NCBI GenBank assembly: GCA_030435675.1
Contig: CM059623.1
Coordinates: 14,230,092-14,294,091, forward strand
DNA from: Steinernema hermaphroditum
Lineage: Eukaryota > Nematoda > Chromadorea > Rhabditida > Steinernematidae
DNA length: 64,000 nucleotides
Direction of reading: 5' to 3'
Below are positions 9,982 to 20,945 of the stretch, piece after piece. The translations under genes and the position numbers were made by a program. Below the pieces are notes generated by a model. That model made no database searches. It was not told where the DNA came from and was given only the letters and a program-made list of their open reading frames with translations. The first letter of the stretch is position 1. Each line of letters opens with the position of its first letter.

Positions 9982-12303
9982 TCACTGTGTCGTGGACTGG
10001 CTTAGCGTGCTAACTTTCACAGCCATTACCGTAGGTTTCAATCGGAACAGCCGGCGTATTTCGTTCCGATATATATTGGATTGTGAATAGTAAACAGCAC
10101 ATGGAATGGCCACGTTGACTCCAGCGAAAAGTCCCAAGCCCAATTCGGTGGCTTGTGACAGATTTGTGCTAAACATGTACCTACCTCCAAAAAAGCAAAA
10201 AGGGTTAGACTCACTCCGATATGAGAATGATAGAGACGCCAAGAAGGGAAATCGCCGTCGCCCAACCGCATAAATACACTGCCACAATCAGCGTCAACGC
10301 CTTGATGACTCTCCTCGTTTCCAGGTCGCTTACAGCGGGTCGACTCTTCAGAAATCGGTGCAATTTTGTGTAGACAATCACGATCATAATAGAGATTATG
10401 CCATGCCACACGGTCCATCCATACTTTACTGACTGAATCATCGCTTCGGACGGAAAACAGAGAACTTGTCCCTGATCCGTTTGGGTAAAGAACAGAATCG
10501 CCGTGAATATTGCACAGTAGGTGAAGCAGGCAAGAATATGAGCGAAGATGTACAACGACTGTTTTCGTCTCGAATACCTAAAGAAGGTGAATGGAGGAGG
10601 GCGAAAAAAGATTGGAGAAACGTCCAGGCCTATATCGGTCCCTGCCGGACAAATGCCTCGAATTTCTACACCAAGTAATTCGAAAGTGAGACATCTCAGG
10701 CAAACCGATCCTATTTTGACCGCTTGCTCAGCAAATCGCTCTATATGATGTGGACAATTGCGACAGTTCACAGGAACTAGCGCGAAGAGAATGCAGACGA
10801 CAAGAGACAAAGGGAAAAGGGCATGCGGTTCTCTCTGATCGTCTGCCGACTGTTCTCTTTACTTTACTTTACTTTACTTTACTTTACTTCATGAATCAAA
10901 GGCGTTACGCCTTGCATGACACCGAAAATAGACAACAGAGGATATCACTTGTAGACGGCTTAATTCCTGGCGTGGTGTTGATGTCGAACCGGTCGTAGAC
11001 GGCGCGCTTCACGGGGCATCTGGGAATCGCGCATCTCCGGAAATGGCGGTGAAACTTCTTCTTCTCGGGCGTTTGCGGCACAGCGGACGCTTCTGAGCTC
11101 GCATATGCTTCGAAAAGATGAGTCACTGGTCCAGAAGTTGCGTTTTCGTCGGTGGTGGCGTCCTCAGAGCGTCGGCGACCTTCGGGATGACATCTCGCGC
11201 TGCCGGATTCCTGGCGTCGGACATCTTGTTGTCAACGGTGGTGGGACTACGGCTTCCGGGTGTCCCAATTCCCTCTGGAAGCCGGAAAACTCATACATGC
11301 CACTGGATTTGCTGTCTGACCAACCGGGCGCTCAGAGAGCGACCGGAGGGACCGACCGCTCGCCACCGCGACACGAGTGAGACCCTTTGAGACTGTTCTC
11401 TTATGTTTGAAAATCCGTGAATGGGCACTTTGAGTTAGATTTTCGAGCCGTGCCAATGCGAACCGTGTTGAAGTCGGCTCCGGCACGTATCATAGGAAAA
11501 GTAGCTGGTACCGATCAAAATAACTGTACCCGTTTTAAGCAGTCTCGAAATGATGTTTTTGGCGTACCCCGTATTTTGAAGTTTTCAGTTATCTCCATTT
11601 TTTGATAGTATTTGACGAATGCACTTAAATACACTATCTTGTTACGCTTGCCCCTGTTTACCCACCCGAATGCTTAGGTTATTACACCTAGAGGGTTGTA
11701 AAAGCGGCAGCCTTGGCACCTCCGCATACCCAGCCACTGCTGCGGGTATAGGGAGGTATAGGGAACGTTCGATCAATTCAACCGGTTGGCCAGCCGGCTC
11801 CGCGGATGTTGACCGTGGTGAATTGCTGGTAATCGGCTAGCATTGCATCTGCTTAGCACTCATCTTCTGGCAAGATTGAAAAATACATGACCATAGTTTG
11901 ACGTATTCATCTTTGATAGAAAAATTGATTTCACCTACCACAAGGGATGGGCAACGCACAAATACCGATCCAGTCCGATAAGGAAAGTCAGTAGAGTTGT
12001 AGAGTTGACCCCGGCCAAAGGAATTATTTGAGCGACGAAGCATTCGGATATGGTCATGAAGTGATTGGTAAATGCGTTATACAGTGACCGGACTGCGCTC
12101 AGGGCGACGAGTATATCGTTGATGGCTTGAAAGGCGATGAGAACATTGCAGCTGCTTCGAAGATGCGACGATCGAATTGTGACGGCGATCAAAAGAACAT
12201 TTGACGTTAAGGTGACCACAAATAGAGCTATGTAGAAGGGCGCCACGAATCGGCCGAAGTGAACCAGATCTTCTTGAGTAATCCACCACTCGGTCAGCGC
12301 CAT
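9982..12303 (-). CDS. Srsx-type chemoreceptor with retroposon in intron 1
   Basis: Complete 304-aa Srsx-class receptor. Exons on the minus strand are 12303-11939, 10577-10215 and 10168-9982 (365, 363 and 187 nt), with phases conserved across the family. The start MALTEWWITQE matches its paralogue at 8177. Motifs: IRSSHLRSSCNVLIA, GLDRYLCVAHP (DRY at residues 112-114), CFPSEAM, YLCGWATA and VNVAIPCAVYYSQ. Intron 1 is 1.36 kb because it contains a SINE-like retroposon inserted antisense to nothing in particular but in the same strand as the gene. Exons are intact, so the insertion need not inactivate the gene, though it could affect splicing. Linking exon 1 to exons 2-3 across the insertion is inferred from matching phase and family structure. 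Confidence 0.83.
10860..11390 (-). mobile_element. SINE-like retroposon, copy 1
   Basis: A full copy of a repeat seen four times in this window. On the minus strand it begins near CTCACTCGTGTCGCGGTGG and ends in a simple-sequence tail of AAGTAA-type units (10857-10890 on the plus strand). It is flanked by a 12-bp direct repeat, GACTGTTCTCTT, at 10848-10859 and 11391-11402. A tail plus a 10-15 bp target duplication is the mark of target-primed reverse transcription. Open frames inside are on both strands and not conserved between copies, so it is called non-coding. It lies in intron 1 of the Srsx gene. Confidence 0.75.
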
Positions 12304-13520
12304 TATTCGAAGAAGACTTGTTTTCTTAAACTGAAAGTGCGCCGTATGACAAAGGCTCTGCACCACTGTAAATATGACAAATAAATCGGTGAAAATATTA
12401 AGTGCACAGTTTTTATGAAATTCGCAGAATTACCGAAAAAAGCCGATTCCGCGCGTCACTGGACATGTGTGACGATTGGAGGGCACCAAATCCTAGAAAA
12501 GCAACGGGATTTTAGGTTTACACTTGGAGGGATGGCACCAAGCGTGCAAACTTTGGTGGAAGATACTCTTAACAAGTCAAAGTTTCTTAAAAAGTCTCAT
12601 TTCGGCCCAACCCTGCTCATCCTCGACGGATTTTCGCTGCAGCGAATTCAATAGTCTAGCTTTGTAATCATAGGTTTCATTTCTTACAGAAATTTCCTCA
12701 AATGCATAAGACTGTCCAAGGCGGAGTTTCCGATGGTGCTAGGAAATGTGCGGAGGTGTCAGGAGTACATGGCTTTATAGAGAAAGTCGAAGACGGGCTC
12801 ATGAAAACGATCGGCTAGCTCTGTGACTCCCTATGGTGATGCGAAAATTGAGCTCCGGAATATTGATCCCTGGAACATCAGGAATTTTGTGTAAGAAATG
12901 GAACCTATGATTAGAAAGCTAGACTATAGAATTGGTTGCAGCGAAAATCGTTTTCATGAGCTCGTTTTTGATGCCTGCTCTGCAGTAAATCAAAGTAGGA
13001 CCTTCACAGCGACAGACTACTTCCAAGCTCAAGAAGATGTGATTTTGGATGGCCACACTTCTTTTCCTTCCAAGATGGACGCCGATAGAACTGCAGTCCT
13101 AATGTCTTGCCAACAACTCAAGAGGCCAGTCACAGCAGAAATAAACTCGCTTTCTCTAAACTCGTCGGATACTCCTGGTTTTTCTTACACACCACAAACT
13201 CTGCATTTTGTAGAGTAACAACAGGTGGGAATACAAATTTTTCTTGTTTAACAAAAATTTATGCGCACTATTTCACACAATTTCATATTTGGAACGTTCC
13301 AAACACAGCGTTCGAAAAGTGAACTGTAAAAAGCAAGCGTAAACTGAAACTAAAGTAAAGCAAAATTGATAGTTACTATAGTAAATGCGAAAAGAAAGGA
13401 CTACACACACGGCGAACTTCAGATTAGTGCTCTAAGCGCAATACGAACAAAATAGGAGTGTATGTTTACTATACAGTTTAGACAAAGGTTTGCGCAAAAA
13501 CATTCCTTTAATTCGGTTGT
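12304..13520. other. intergenic, no supported gene
   Basis: About 1.2 kb between the minus-strand receptor start and the inverted duplication. The promoter of that receptor should be at the left edge. Frames of 79 and 106 codons have no recognisable features. Confidence 0.35.
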
Positions 13521-13524
13521 TTTT

Positions 13525-15422
13525 CTAAAGAAATTTCATGACTCGCGGATCCGAGGGGCTAATTAGATCCTTTGTCCTTTCACCTGCCACTGTGCATAAG
13601 CTGTTTATGTTTCAAGGAAGTTGCGAATGCCTAAGAAAGTGGGCGGAAAGCAGCTGTTTTGATGTTTCTGACTGAACTTAACGAAACTGCAATCAGAGTT
13701 ATCAATGACACTGCAGGTGCTGTAGCCAGATTGGTCTATGAACTGACTAACAGATGCATCACCTTCGCTTACAACCAGATCGCAAGAGACAACAATGCCG
13801 ACGTGGTCACGTCTAAGAAGAAGCCGTCTGAATTTTCAGATGCATCTTTGTTCTTGAAGCATAGTGCATCTCATAGAAGTGCAATTGATTGTTTGACACT
13901 CTGGTCACAATTTTGACAACAGTATTCGCTTTTCACATCCAATATGTCGTTATTGCAACGCTGCGGAACATTTCGCCAGGCTGCGGCCATAAAACACCTC
14001 CACACTCCGAACCCGTTCGAAATTGTCGTCCCACTTGAAAGGAAAGTAAACAAACTTTTGCAAATATTCGACTTTTTTATTTCCGTTTTTATGTTTGACG
14101 CTGAGTTATTGATAACCACACATACGAACGTTTTGCTTTGTTTGCTCTGGGTTAGGTATTTAGAGGGGCCAGATGAGAAGGTTCCATCAACAAGCATGGG
14201 TTCCATCGCTCGCGTCTTCTTCTTCTTTTCCGCCGCCGCCGTTTTGGTTCTGACCAATGGATGTTCTCCTGGAACCGGTAGGTCTCTGCTTGAAGGCATT
14301 CGGACGCTTACCGATTTTAGGGCCATTAACCACAGCGCGGTCCTTAGTATTTGATATTTCTCCTTTTCTGAACTGGACTGTGAAGGAGACGCAAGGGAGA
14401 AAGAAGCGCGAGGCTACTACCCCGTGTACTACCCTATCGTCAGCTGTCACAGAAGCGGATAGCTTATCATCTACAACATCTGACGATACGTCCACTACAT
14501 CTGCGGAATCTACGACATCAACAGCCGGTCCTACACAAGCTGAAGACAACAATGATCCTTGTTCTACATCGGGTCCTACATTGACAAACGGTCCATCAAA
14601 GCAGCAGAATTCTACAGAAGAAGCTGAAAAGGTCATCTCAGAATCCGTCCAAAAAGCGGTAGATTTACAGAGTCGTACCCATATTTAATGCATTGAATGT
14701 AGATCACTGACGCGCTTACCAGAGCCGGACAATCTCTGAGTCCCAGCATCACAATCAAAGTCCCCAAGGATCAGCTCAAGATGAAGATTGACGAGGCTAA
14801 GGACGTCGACGAGAAAGGAGTCGTTTTTACGAAGACGATTTCACTGGAGGCCGACGTCAAGATCGCCTATCCGGAGCCCCAATCTTCTTGGGAAGCGATG
14901 GCCAACGAAATTTTCATGGATCTTGCCATGAATCAAGGAGTCAGAGTGAGAAATGTCAGATTTATTTGAAGCGATTTCACAAAATAAAACAAATTTAATG
15001 GGTACACAAAAAACACTGTTTCAAGCCCCCTCCTCCCCTCATTCAATGTACATTCCTACATTCCTACACACAATTTATATATTGCGGTACTACGCTATCT
15101 TCATGTTTGAAGTTGAGCTCCTTCCGATCATAATCCTCTCCACACTCACAGCTGCCAAAGACTCATCGATCTTTTAATTGTCAGGAGCGCATTCTCTATT
15201 CCATCCAATGTTTGTCGATTTTATGATCCTTAACAAGCATCTGTTAATTCAAATGTAGTCATAGGACATCGAAGATCATTAAAAGTACACCAACTATGGC
15301 AACAAAGAATAACAAACGAGGCTCAGATTCAGTAAGAACTACATGCGTAACAACGGATAGTGATACTAGGTAAAAGCTTTCATGTTGTTTTCATTTATAC
15401 TCGCACCTTCTCACAGCATACG
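13525..15422. repeat. inverted duplication, arm A
   Basis: This stretch is repeated in reverse orientation at 21135-23095. Identity is very high from about 13930 to the inner end at 15422 (shared up to CTCACAGCATAC) and lower in the outer 400 bp, where indels occur. The arm holds the complete secreted-protein gene (14196-14969), its upstream region and about 450 bp of 3' flank. The inner end lies about 110 bp before the start codon of the Srsx gene in the spacer. Confidence 0.85.
14196..14969 (+). CDS. secreted Ser/Thr-rich protein, arm A copy
   Basis: Predicted 228-aa secreted protein of unknown function. Exons are 14196-14277, 14321-14658 and 14703-14969; both splice junctions keep the frame (donors GTAGGT and GTAGAT, acceptors TTTTAG and ATGTAG). 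Residues 1-22 are a signal peptide (MGSIARV, a phenylalanine run, then AAAVLVLTNGC). Residues ~50-115 are a mucin-like linker dominated by Ser, Thr and acidic residues with two cysteines. A basic GRKKRE stretch precedes it and might be a furin-type site. The C-terminal ~100 residues look folded (SPSITIKVPKDQLK; WEAMANEIFMDLAMNQG). I do not recognise the family. An almost identical gene lies in inverted orientation at 21597-22373. Both are open, which argues that they are functional. Confidence 0.75.
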
Positions 15423-15529
15423 AAAATGTGGTATTAATTGAAGTCGACGTAGCTCTTCATTGTTTTAAGTACGATTCATGGGAACTATGTCGCTGTTTAC
15501 GAAGTTTACCCTATAATAGCAGTTATATA

Positions 15530-16537
15530 ATGGCACTGACTAACTGGAACATGTCTCAAGGGGAGCTGCTCCTCTTCAGCCACTATCTAGCCCCCTACTT
15601 CATAGTTATATTCGCGCTCAGCATTGTTTTCAATGGAATTCTCATCGTCGTCACCATAAGATCGCCCCGCCTAAGAAGCAACTGTAATATTCTGATCGCC
15701 TTGCAAGCTTTGTGTGACATCGGAATTACCTTCAGTGTACCTGTCTACGCTTACAACACGTACCGTAATCGTCTTGTGTCTGTTTCTGCGTGTTTCCTCA
15801 CTCAACTGCTTCCTAATGCCGCGGGAAATTGCACTACTCTGCTGATGCTGCTAACGGCTTTGGATCGATATCTGAGTGTGGCCTATCCTTTATGGTATCA
15901 TCCGGTCAATGATTCAAAGTGACAGCCGTTTCAGGTATAATTCACTTAATCAGACGAGGTACTTGGCCTTTTACTTCGTTGTTTGTGCGCTAGATGCGGC
16001 AGTGTTTACCGTAGTTCCACTCCTTCTGCCCACTGACCACCATCAAGTCCTTTGCTTCTTGACCGATGCGATGACCGAACGAATGAAGAATGGATGGGTT
16101 GCGTGTCAAGCCATCATTGTCGTTTCAGTGCTGATAGTCTACTGGAAGCTGCATCGATTTCTTAAGTACCGACCTGTGGGTAGCGATAGGGAGACTAGAA
16201 GTGTCATCAAAGCTTTGCATGCGCTGGTCTTGGTCTATTCTCTAGGATGGGGTGCGTCCATATGCATCATGTGTGTTTCGAGGATTCTGATTTCAGAGTA
16301 AGTTGAGTTCTATCTATGCTGGGCTTTGTTTTTCTTCGAGTCCTCCACATCAACCATTTCAGCCCGAACATCGTTCAAGCTGAAGGAATAGTCCAAGCTG
16401 TCTTTTGTGCATTCAATATCACTGTGCCCTGTGTGATCTACTATTGTCAATCGAGCCTTTATCGAAAGGAGATCCGACTATTTTTTGGAATCAAATCGGA
16501 CGTGGCCACATCAAATGCACGAAATAATATAATGTAG
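15530..16537 (+). CDS. Srsx-type chemoreceptor in duplication spacer
   Basis: Complete 300-aa Srsx-class receptor. Exons are 15530-15894, 15935-16297 and 16363-16537 (365, 363 and 175 nt), with the same intron positions and phases as the rest of the array. The start MALTNWNMSQGE aligns with its paralogues. Motifs: IRSPRLRSNCNILIALQ, the DRY block ALDRYLSVAYP at residues 112-114, VLCFLTDAM, SLGWGAS in TM6 and FNITVPCVIYYCQ in TM7. It is the only complete plus-strand receptor of the array. It lies inside the spacer of the inverted duplication and was not itself duplicated. A retrotransposon gag fragment begins 55 bp after its stop, on the other strand. Confidence 0.87.
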
Positions 16538-17291
16538 ATATAATGTTGCTTTTTTGAAATATACTCAGTTTCATAAATCAGGCATTGTACTTTTATTCAC
16601 GATTACGTGGACATGAAAGGCCGAAAGTAAGTGTTGTCTTACTTCCAGGATTAGTAGTTATTGCAGTAGTAATCCGTAGTAATCCTCGGTTTTCGGAGGC
16701 CTGTTGGGCAGGTTGTTCAAGAGGTGGAGCGTACCCTGGGGCCCACTGCGGCTGGCTCGATTGTAGGACTTGGCCTGATCGGCCTGAGTTCCTTGCCGGG
16801 GCTGAAACAACCCTAAGACCTGTACCTGTTTGGTTCCAGTCCGCTGTCACGACAGCTAGACGAGCTCGGTTGGCGTCGGTTACCACTTTCTTGATCTTGG
16901 TTTCCAGCCTCACAATTTTCAGTGCTTCGGTCCATGTCTGCGGATCGTGGCGCATCAGCTCAGCGCGGGCTGCTGGGAGAACTCCCCTCGTCAGCGCCTC
17001 GATTTTCAGCTCCTCTTGATTCACACAGCCGGCCGACTTATCCTCACTGAGGAAAGCGGCCTCAGTGACCTCCCCCACGCGACGTGCGAACTCGCTAAGC
17101 GATTCACCGTCTCGTTGGCACAGGAGTGTGTAGTCCTGGCGGGCGTGTTCAGCAGCACGGCCAAATTCTCTACCCAGTGCCGTTGTCAATGCCTCCCAGT
17201 TGGACTTCTCCATTTCGTCCAACAGCTCGTAGTGGGCTAGAGCCTCGCCCGACAGGCGGAGTGGGAGCACCATGACGGCAGGGGAAATGTG

Positions 17292-17763
17292 TGAACTGGC
17301 TGTTCAGTGGTGTGATGGATTGGAGAGTGGACGGAAGAATGGGCCTTCTCGTCCTGGGGTCCTGCCACGCGGGTCTTTTGCTGAAGGTGATCGACGACGA
17401 ACTGAGGGTCGACGACGATGAAGGAAAACGCGAGAGAGAGCGTTGTAGAGAAATCTCAAACTTGGGTAATTAAACTTTATACAGGGAAAATATAAGGCAC
17501 GACAGTTAATGCACGGAAAATACACGGAATCACTAGTGAGGTGGAGAGGAGGACGGCGCGGGGGAGACGGCTTGGGCGCGCGGCTGCTCACGGTCCTCGA
17601 CGGTCCTTCGACTGGCGTGAGTGGAAGATGTTCGTCGGCGATGGCGATGTTGTGGCTCCTTCGCGCGGCGACGGGCCGCCTTGTCGCCGACAGGACCAAA
17701 TCTGTCGGCGACAAAGACGATCTGAAATGCGGCGGGAGAAAGGAGGGACGCCTGGAGGCGACA
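17292..17763 (-). repeat. 3' LTR of the nested element
   Basis: 472-bp long terminal repeat, complete by its TG...CA ends and by adjacency to a polypurine tract on one side and the target duplication on the other. The matching part of the other LTR is 18584-18704. Only one substitution separates the shared 121 bp, which suggests a fairly recent insertion. Confidence 0.8.
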
Positions 17764-17989
17764 TTCCCCCCTTAGATGGTCTTGAGGGCCAGAATGGCTG
17801 CTCAAGAGCTCCCGCCCCTGAGGAGGCTCCTCGCCAGTGGTGATTGGCACCGTGATAGTGATTTCCCGTGATGAAGTTGAGGGTGTGAAGGCACCCGTGA
17901 TAGTGACTGTGATGGTGGTGCTGGAACCTTACAGGCCAGTGATGGAGCGAGTTGCTCGTGATGGGTGAGCACGCTGGTGGAGCGGGTTG

Positions 17990-18583
17990 TTAGAAGCCTG
18001 GAGGACGTTGGTCCGCAACTTCTTTCAGACGAGCCTCCAGCTCGTCTAGCTCGACCTTCAGGGTGCGGCATTCCAGGCCCATCACTCGCTGAGCTTCTCG
18101 CATGTCTTCTGTGGAGATTGGGCAGAGAGACGGGTGATGCGTTCCGTGCTCGTCGTTACAGTGGTAACAAGGCACTCGCGTGGAACGGCATGCTCCGGCC
18201 TGGTGATTGGTGCAGAAGGTGCACATGTTTCGTTCCCTTGCTCTCGCGAGTCGAGCCTGTGGGGTCGTGTAGATGCGACAGCTATCGCTGAAGTGTGGCT
18301 TCGGATTGTCGCAAAATCCGCACTTTACATGGGTTGCGACTTGTGTGAGGCGTCGTCGGAGACTCTCGTCGATGCGCTTCTTCCTTTTGCGTGCGTTGGC
18401 GAGGTTCATTGCCGTCGTGGCACATTGCGCGACCAGACTGTCTATTTCGCGCATCCACTGTTCCGGCGATTTGTGGGTACCAGGTGATCGCGGGCGAGTC
18501 GGGCTTGACTCGGTGTGAGATGCGATTTGTACGGACCGCTGCTCTGACGCAGTCGTGATCGTAGCCGTCATTGTTGGCTCGGT
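17990..18583 (-). CDS. Gag nucleocapsid fragment with zinc knuckles
   Basis: Frame of the nested retroelement's internal region, reading out of the truncated left LTR and ending at a natural-looking stop after PPGF. It contains three cysteine/histidine clusters: a CX2CX5HX4C knuckle in CGFCDNPKPHFSDSC, a second in CTFCTNHQAGAC and a third in CYHCNDEHGTHHPSLC. This spacing is known for the nucleic-acid-binding part of BEL/Pao Gag proteins. A predicted coiled segment (LDELEARLKEVAD) follows. The capsid part and start codon are lost with the 5' LTR deletion, so the product, if any, would be a fragment. Confidence 0.7.
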   Translation of the reverse strand, partial: TEPTMTATITTASEQRSVQIASHTESSPTRPRSPGTHKSPEQWMREIDSLVAQCATTAMNLANARKRKKRIDESLRRRLTQVATHVKCGFCDNPKPHFSDSCRIYTTPQARLARARERNMCTFCTNHQAGACRSTRVPCYHCNDEHGTHHPSLCPISTEDMREAQRVMGLECRTLKVELDELEARLKEVADQRPPGF

Positions 18584-19059
18584 GGCGATGTTGTGGCTCC
18601 TTCGCGCGGCGACGGGCCGCCTTGTCGCCAACAGGACCAAATCTGTCGGCGACAAAGACGATCTGAAATGCGGCGGGAGAAAGGAGGGACGCCTGGAGGC
18701 GACAATGTGGAATGCGTTTATCAAGTGCACGCACCGCTCATAGAATTCGCGAAACGACTTTTCATCGTTCGCTCCGGTGTAGGTAGGAATCAATATGAAT
18801 CCTCAGTCGCGCGTTCTCCTTCGGAACCTCATTAATTTCTGTTCCTTTCGCTGGGTTTCTTTCTTCCACTTCGCTTCTTTGTGGAACAGGTCCGCGATGA
18901 AAGGGGGAAGCTTGCTTTTTTCATAGTTGTGATGGGGTATAACCTCCCTGTGACGTTCTTGCCCGCATATCGGGCCGTGGTGGAAGTGACCACCATCAAA
19001 CCCGATCGCGGGCTCCTGAGGCCGTAGCGCTCTACCATAGCGCCGCACGAATCCTTGCA

Positions 19060-20700
19060 GGTCGTGACTTGAAAATCTGAAACCGAGAACTAGAAACTGA
19101 CAAAATCTAAAAAAACTTACTTTGGCGGTGTGGCCTTATATGTAGACCAAACGCTATTCAGGGTTCAGCCTGGACAGGGTGCTCCAATGGTAGAGGAATG
19201 GCAGTCTTCTTTGGTTGAACTGTCCGCACGCTTCTCTACAGACCGCGGGATTCAGGTGACCATGGTATAGACGCCTGTGAGTTAACCGTTAAGGTTCTTA
19301 TATATTCTCAGCCCCTCCTCTTAGCACTCATGTGAGACAGCATCTGTGAGATTTTAAGCAATCACAGTTTATTGCTTATCTTCTGTTCTTCATCGAACGA
19401 TCATCGGAAAGTTTTTACTCACGCATATTCGCATGCGTGTGTGTTTGTTGAATATCAAAAATCTGAAATTTGCATTCATTATTGAGCGAAACATATGGTA
19501 AGGACTTACAAATAATTGAAGTACGTTCTCGAACTGAACAGGTAGACGTGGAGGGAATGGATACCCGTTGAAAATTTTAGATGGTTGTTATGATTGTAGA
19601 ACGTGTTAGAGCGATGCGCATTCAGCATGGCAATTGTAACAGCACTCTTCCGAGTTCGCTATAGAGTGCATCAACGGGGAACGGGTCCCAGTCAGAGTCA
19701 GTCAGAATACCTCGACGGTATTCATCAAACGTTCCGTGTTTGTATCATAAGCCCTAAGGCCGATTGTTTCAGAGTCTCCCTCTCTGGCGACGATGACATA
19801 TGCTACACGTATCTGTCTTCCAAACCTGTTTGTGATGACTTTGTCACTCACAATCGCTACAATCCACAGATTCACATTAGCACTAAAAAAAAGAACCAAT
19901 GAAATAAAATAAATAAATAAAACCTACACAAGAGGCATGATTCCGAGTATGGAGGTTTGCGGTTTGGGAAACGGTTTGCTCAAATTGAGCAGCTCTCTTT
20001 TCTTTTATACGGCCAGTGAGGTTGCGCTAATTCCGCCCCTCAAAAACATAAAACACAGACGTAACCTCCAATTATCCAATTAGGTAAGCCTCTCTCTCTC
20101 TACTTTGAGATTTTAAGATTAAGACTCCCGCTCGATCGCGCCACCGAAGAGGCGAAGCCTCACACACCCCCTCTCCTTATTGAGTCGACTCCTGACGACT
20201 TCGTGGCCCTGCTAGCTTTTGCAATCCTAGGACGTCGTGGTCCGAGACGCTAAAATCGAGAACTAGAAACTGAAAAAGCTAAGAAACACTTACGGTGCTG
20301 GAATGGACATGTACTCGGCCCTCCATTAAGGATTCATCCTGAACAACTGTCCTTCAGCACTCCAATGGTAGAGCGACACTTCTTGACGGTTGAAGCCGTC
20401 ATACACCTGCTTCATATGTTCCTCGGGGACGAGGTAGCGTGGAGGTGCACGCTTCTCCGTCTTTCCCTAAGAGAAATTTTGCCTAAGCAATCACAGTTTG
20501 TTGCTTATGTTTGTCTTTGCAGAATATCAAAAATCTGAAATTTGCATTCATTATTGAGCTAAACATATGGTAAGGACTTACAAATGATTGAAGGACTTTC
20601 TCGAACTGAACGGAACAGGGGTAGATGTAGAGAAGTCCTGGGGGACTGAATACCTGTTGAAAATTTCAGGTGGTAATTATGACTGTAGAACCGGTCAGTG
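19060..20700 (-). pseudogene. two tandem relics of an unknown gene
   Basis: Two diverged tandem copies can be aligned: 19065-19640 with 20240-20720. Shared words include CGAGAACTAGAAACTGA, CTCCAATGGTAGAG, a long match around AATCTGAAATTTGCATTCATTATTGAG and a conserved GTAAGTCCTTACCATATG on the minus strand. On that strand the better copy reads EKRAPPRYLVPEEHMKQVY and further SLYHWSAEGQLF before a stop, followed by a donor-like GTAAGT; another exon-like piece ends KSFNHL at a donor. The left copy has several stops. The family is not recognised. The material between (19702-19900) and 20090-20220 holds no supported gene. Confidence 0.5.
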
Positions 20701-20945
20701 CGATACATATTTAGCATCGCAATATGGCGATGTTGCTGCGGTTGAAGCGATGCACACTCACACTGCAGTGAGCAGCATCAATTGCTTGCCATGCTTTCCA
20801 ATCCCACATTGCATGTCCCAACTAAAGGCACGTTCTATTTAACTATACTGAGCAACACGGATGAAAATAAGACTAAAACTTGAGCTGTGGCAACCCATAT
20901 TTGGAGTTGTCACGGTACACTGTTTTGGAACAATGCTTCTTTGTA

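Larger units (their letters stand above)
17292..18704 (-). mobile_element. BEL/Pao-like LTR retrotransposon, internally deleted, nested
   Basis: A 1,413-bp element inserted in the Gag frame of another element. On the minus strand it starts TGTCGCC at 18704 and ends CAGTTCA at 17292 (TG...CA ends), flanked by the 5-bp direct repeat ATGTG at 17287-17291 and 18705-18709. The 3' LTR is 17763-17292 (472 bp). The left LTR keeps only its first 121 bp (18704-18584; 120 of 121 positions match 17763-17643). A polypurine tract AAGGGGGGAA abuts the 3' LTR. Between them lies a Gag nucleocapsid frame with zinc knuckles. Protease, RT, RNase H and integrase are all missing, so the element cannot move by itself. 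Five-base target duplication and the knuckle pattern fit BEL/Pao. Confidence 0.85.
16593..19048 (-). mobile_element. Ty3-like LTR element: orphan gag, interrupted
   Basis: The minus strand carries a Gag-like frame in two pieces. The upstream piece (about 19048-18705) reads through KLPPFIADLFHKEAKWKKE and ends with DEKSFREFYERCVHLINAF; it has an in-frame stop at 18803-18805. The downstream piece (17291-16593) shows the classical retrotransposon Gag core: NWEALTTALGREF, QRDGESLSEFARRVGEV and a C-terminal basic and Gln/Pro-rich part. The two pieces are separated exactly by a second LTR element with a 5-bp target duplication, and the codon frame is restored across the insertion point. No protease, reverse transcriptase, integrase or LTR of the outer element is found, so it is a dead fragment. 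Assignment to Ty3/gypsy rests only on the Gag core. Confidence 0.75.

Noticed and set aside
11105..11486. Several 70-90-codon frames in the 11-kb repeat
   Set aside because: They lie in the SINE-like element and are not conserved between its copies.
13659..13916. 85-codon plus-strand frame with a helical-looking start
   Set aside because: The matching region of arm B (22650-22960) is disrupted by indels and stops, and no splice pattern links it to the secreted-protein gene.
14187..14636. 149-codon minus-strand frame over the secreted-protein gene
   Set aside because: Shadow of the Ser/Thr-rich linker on the opposite strand; the plus-strand gene has signal peptide and splice sites.
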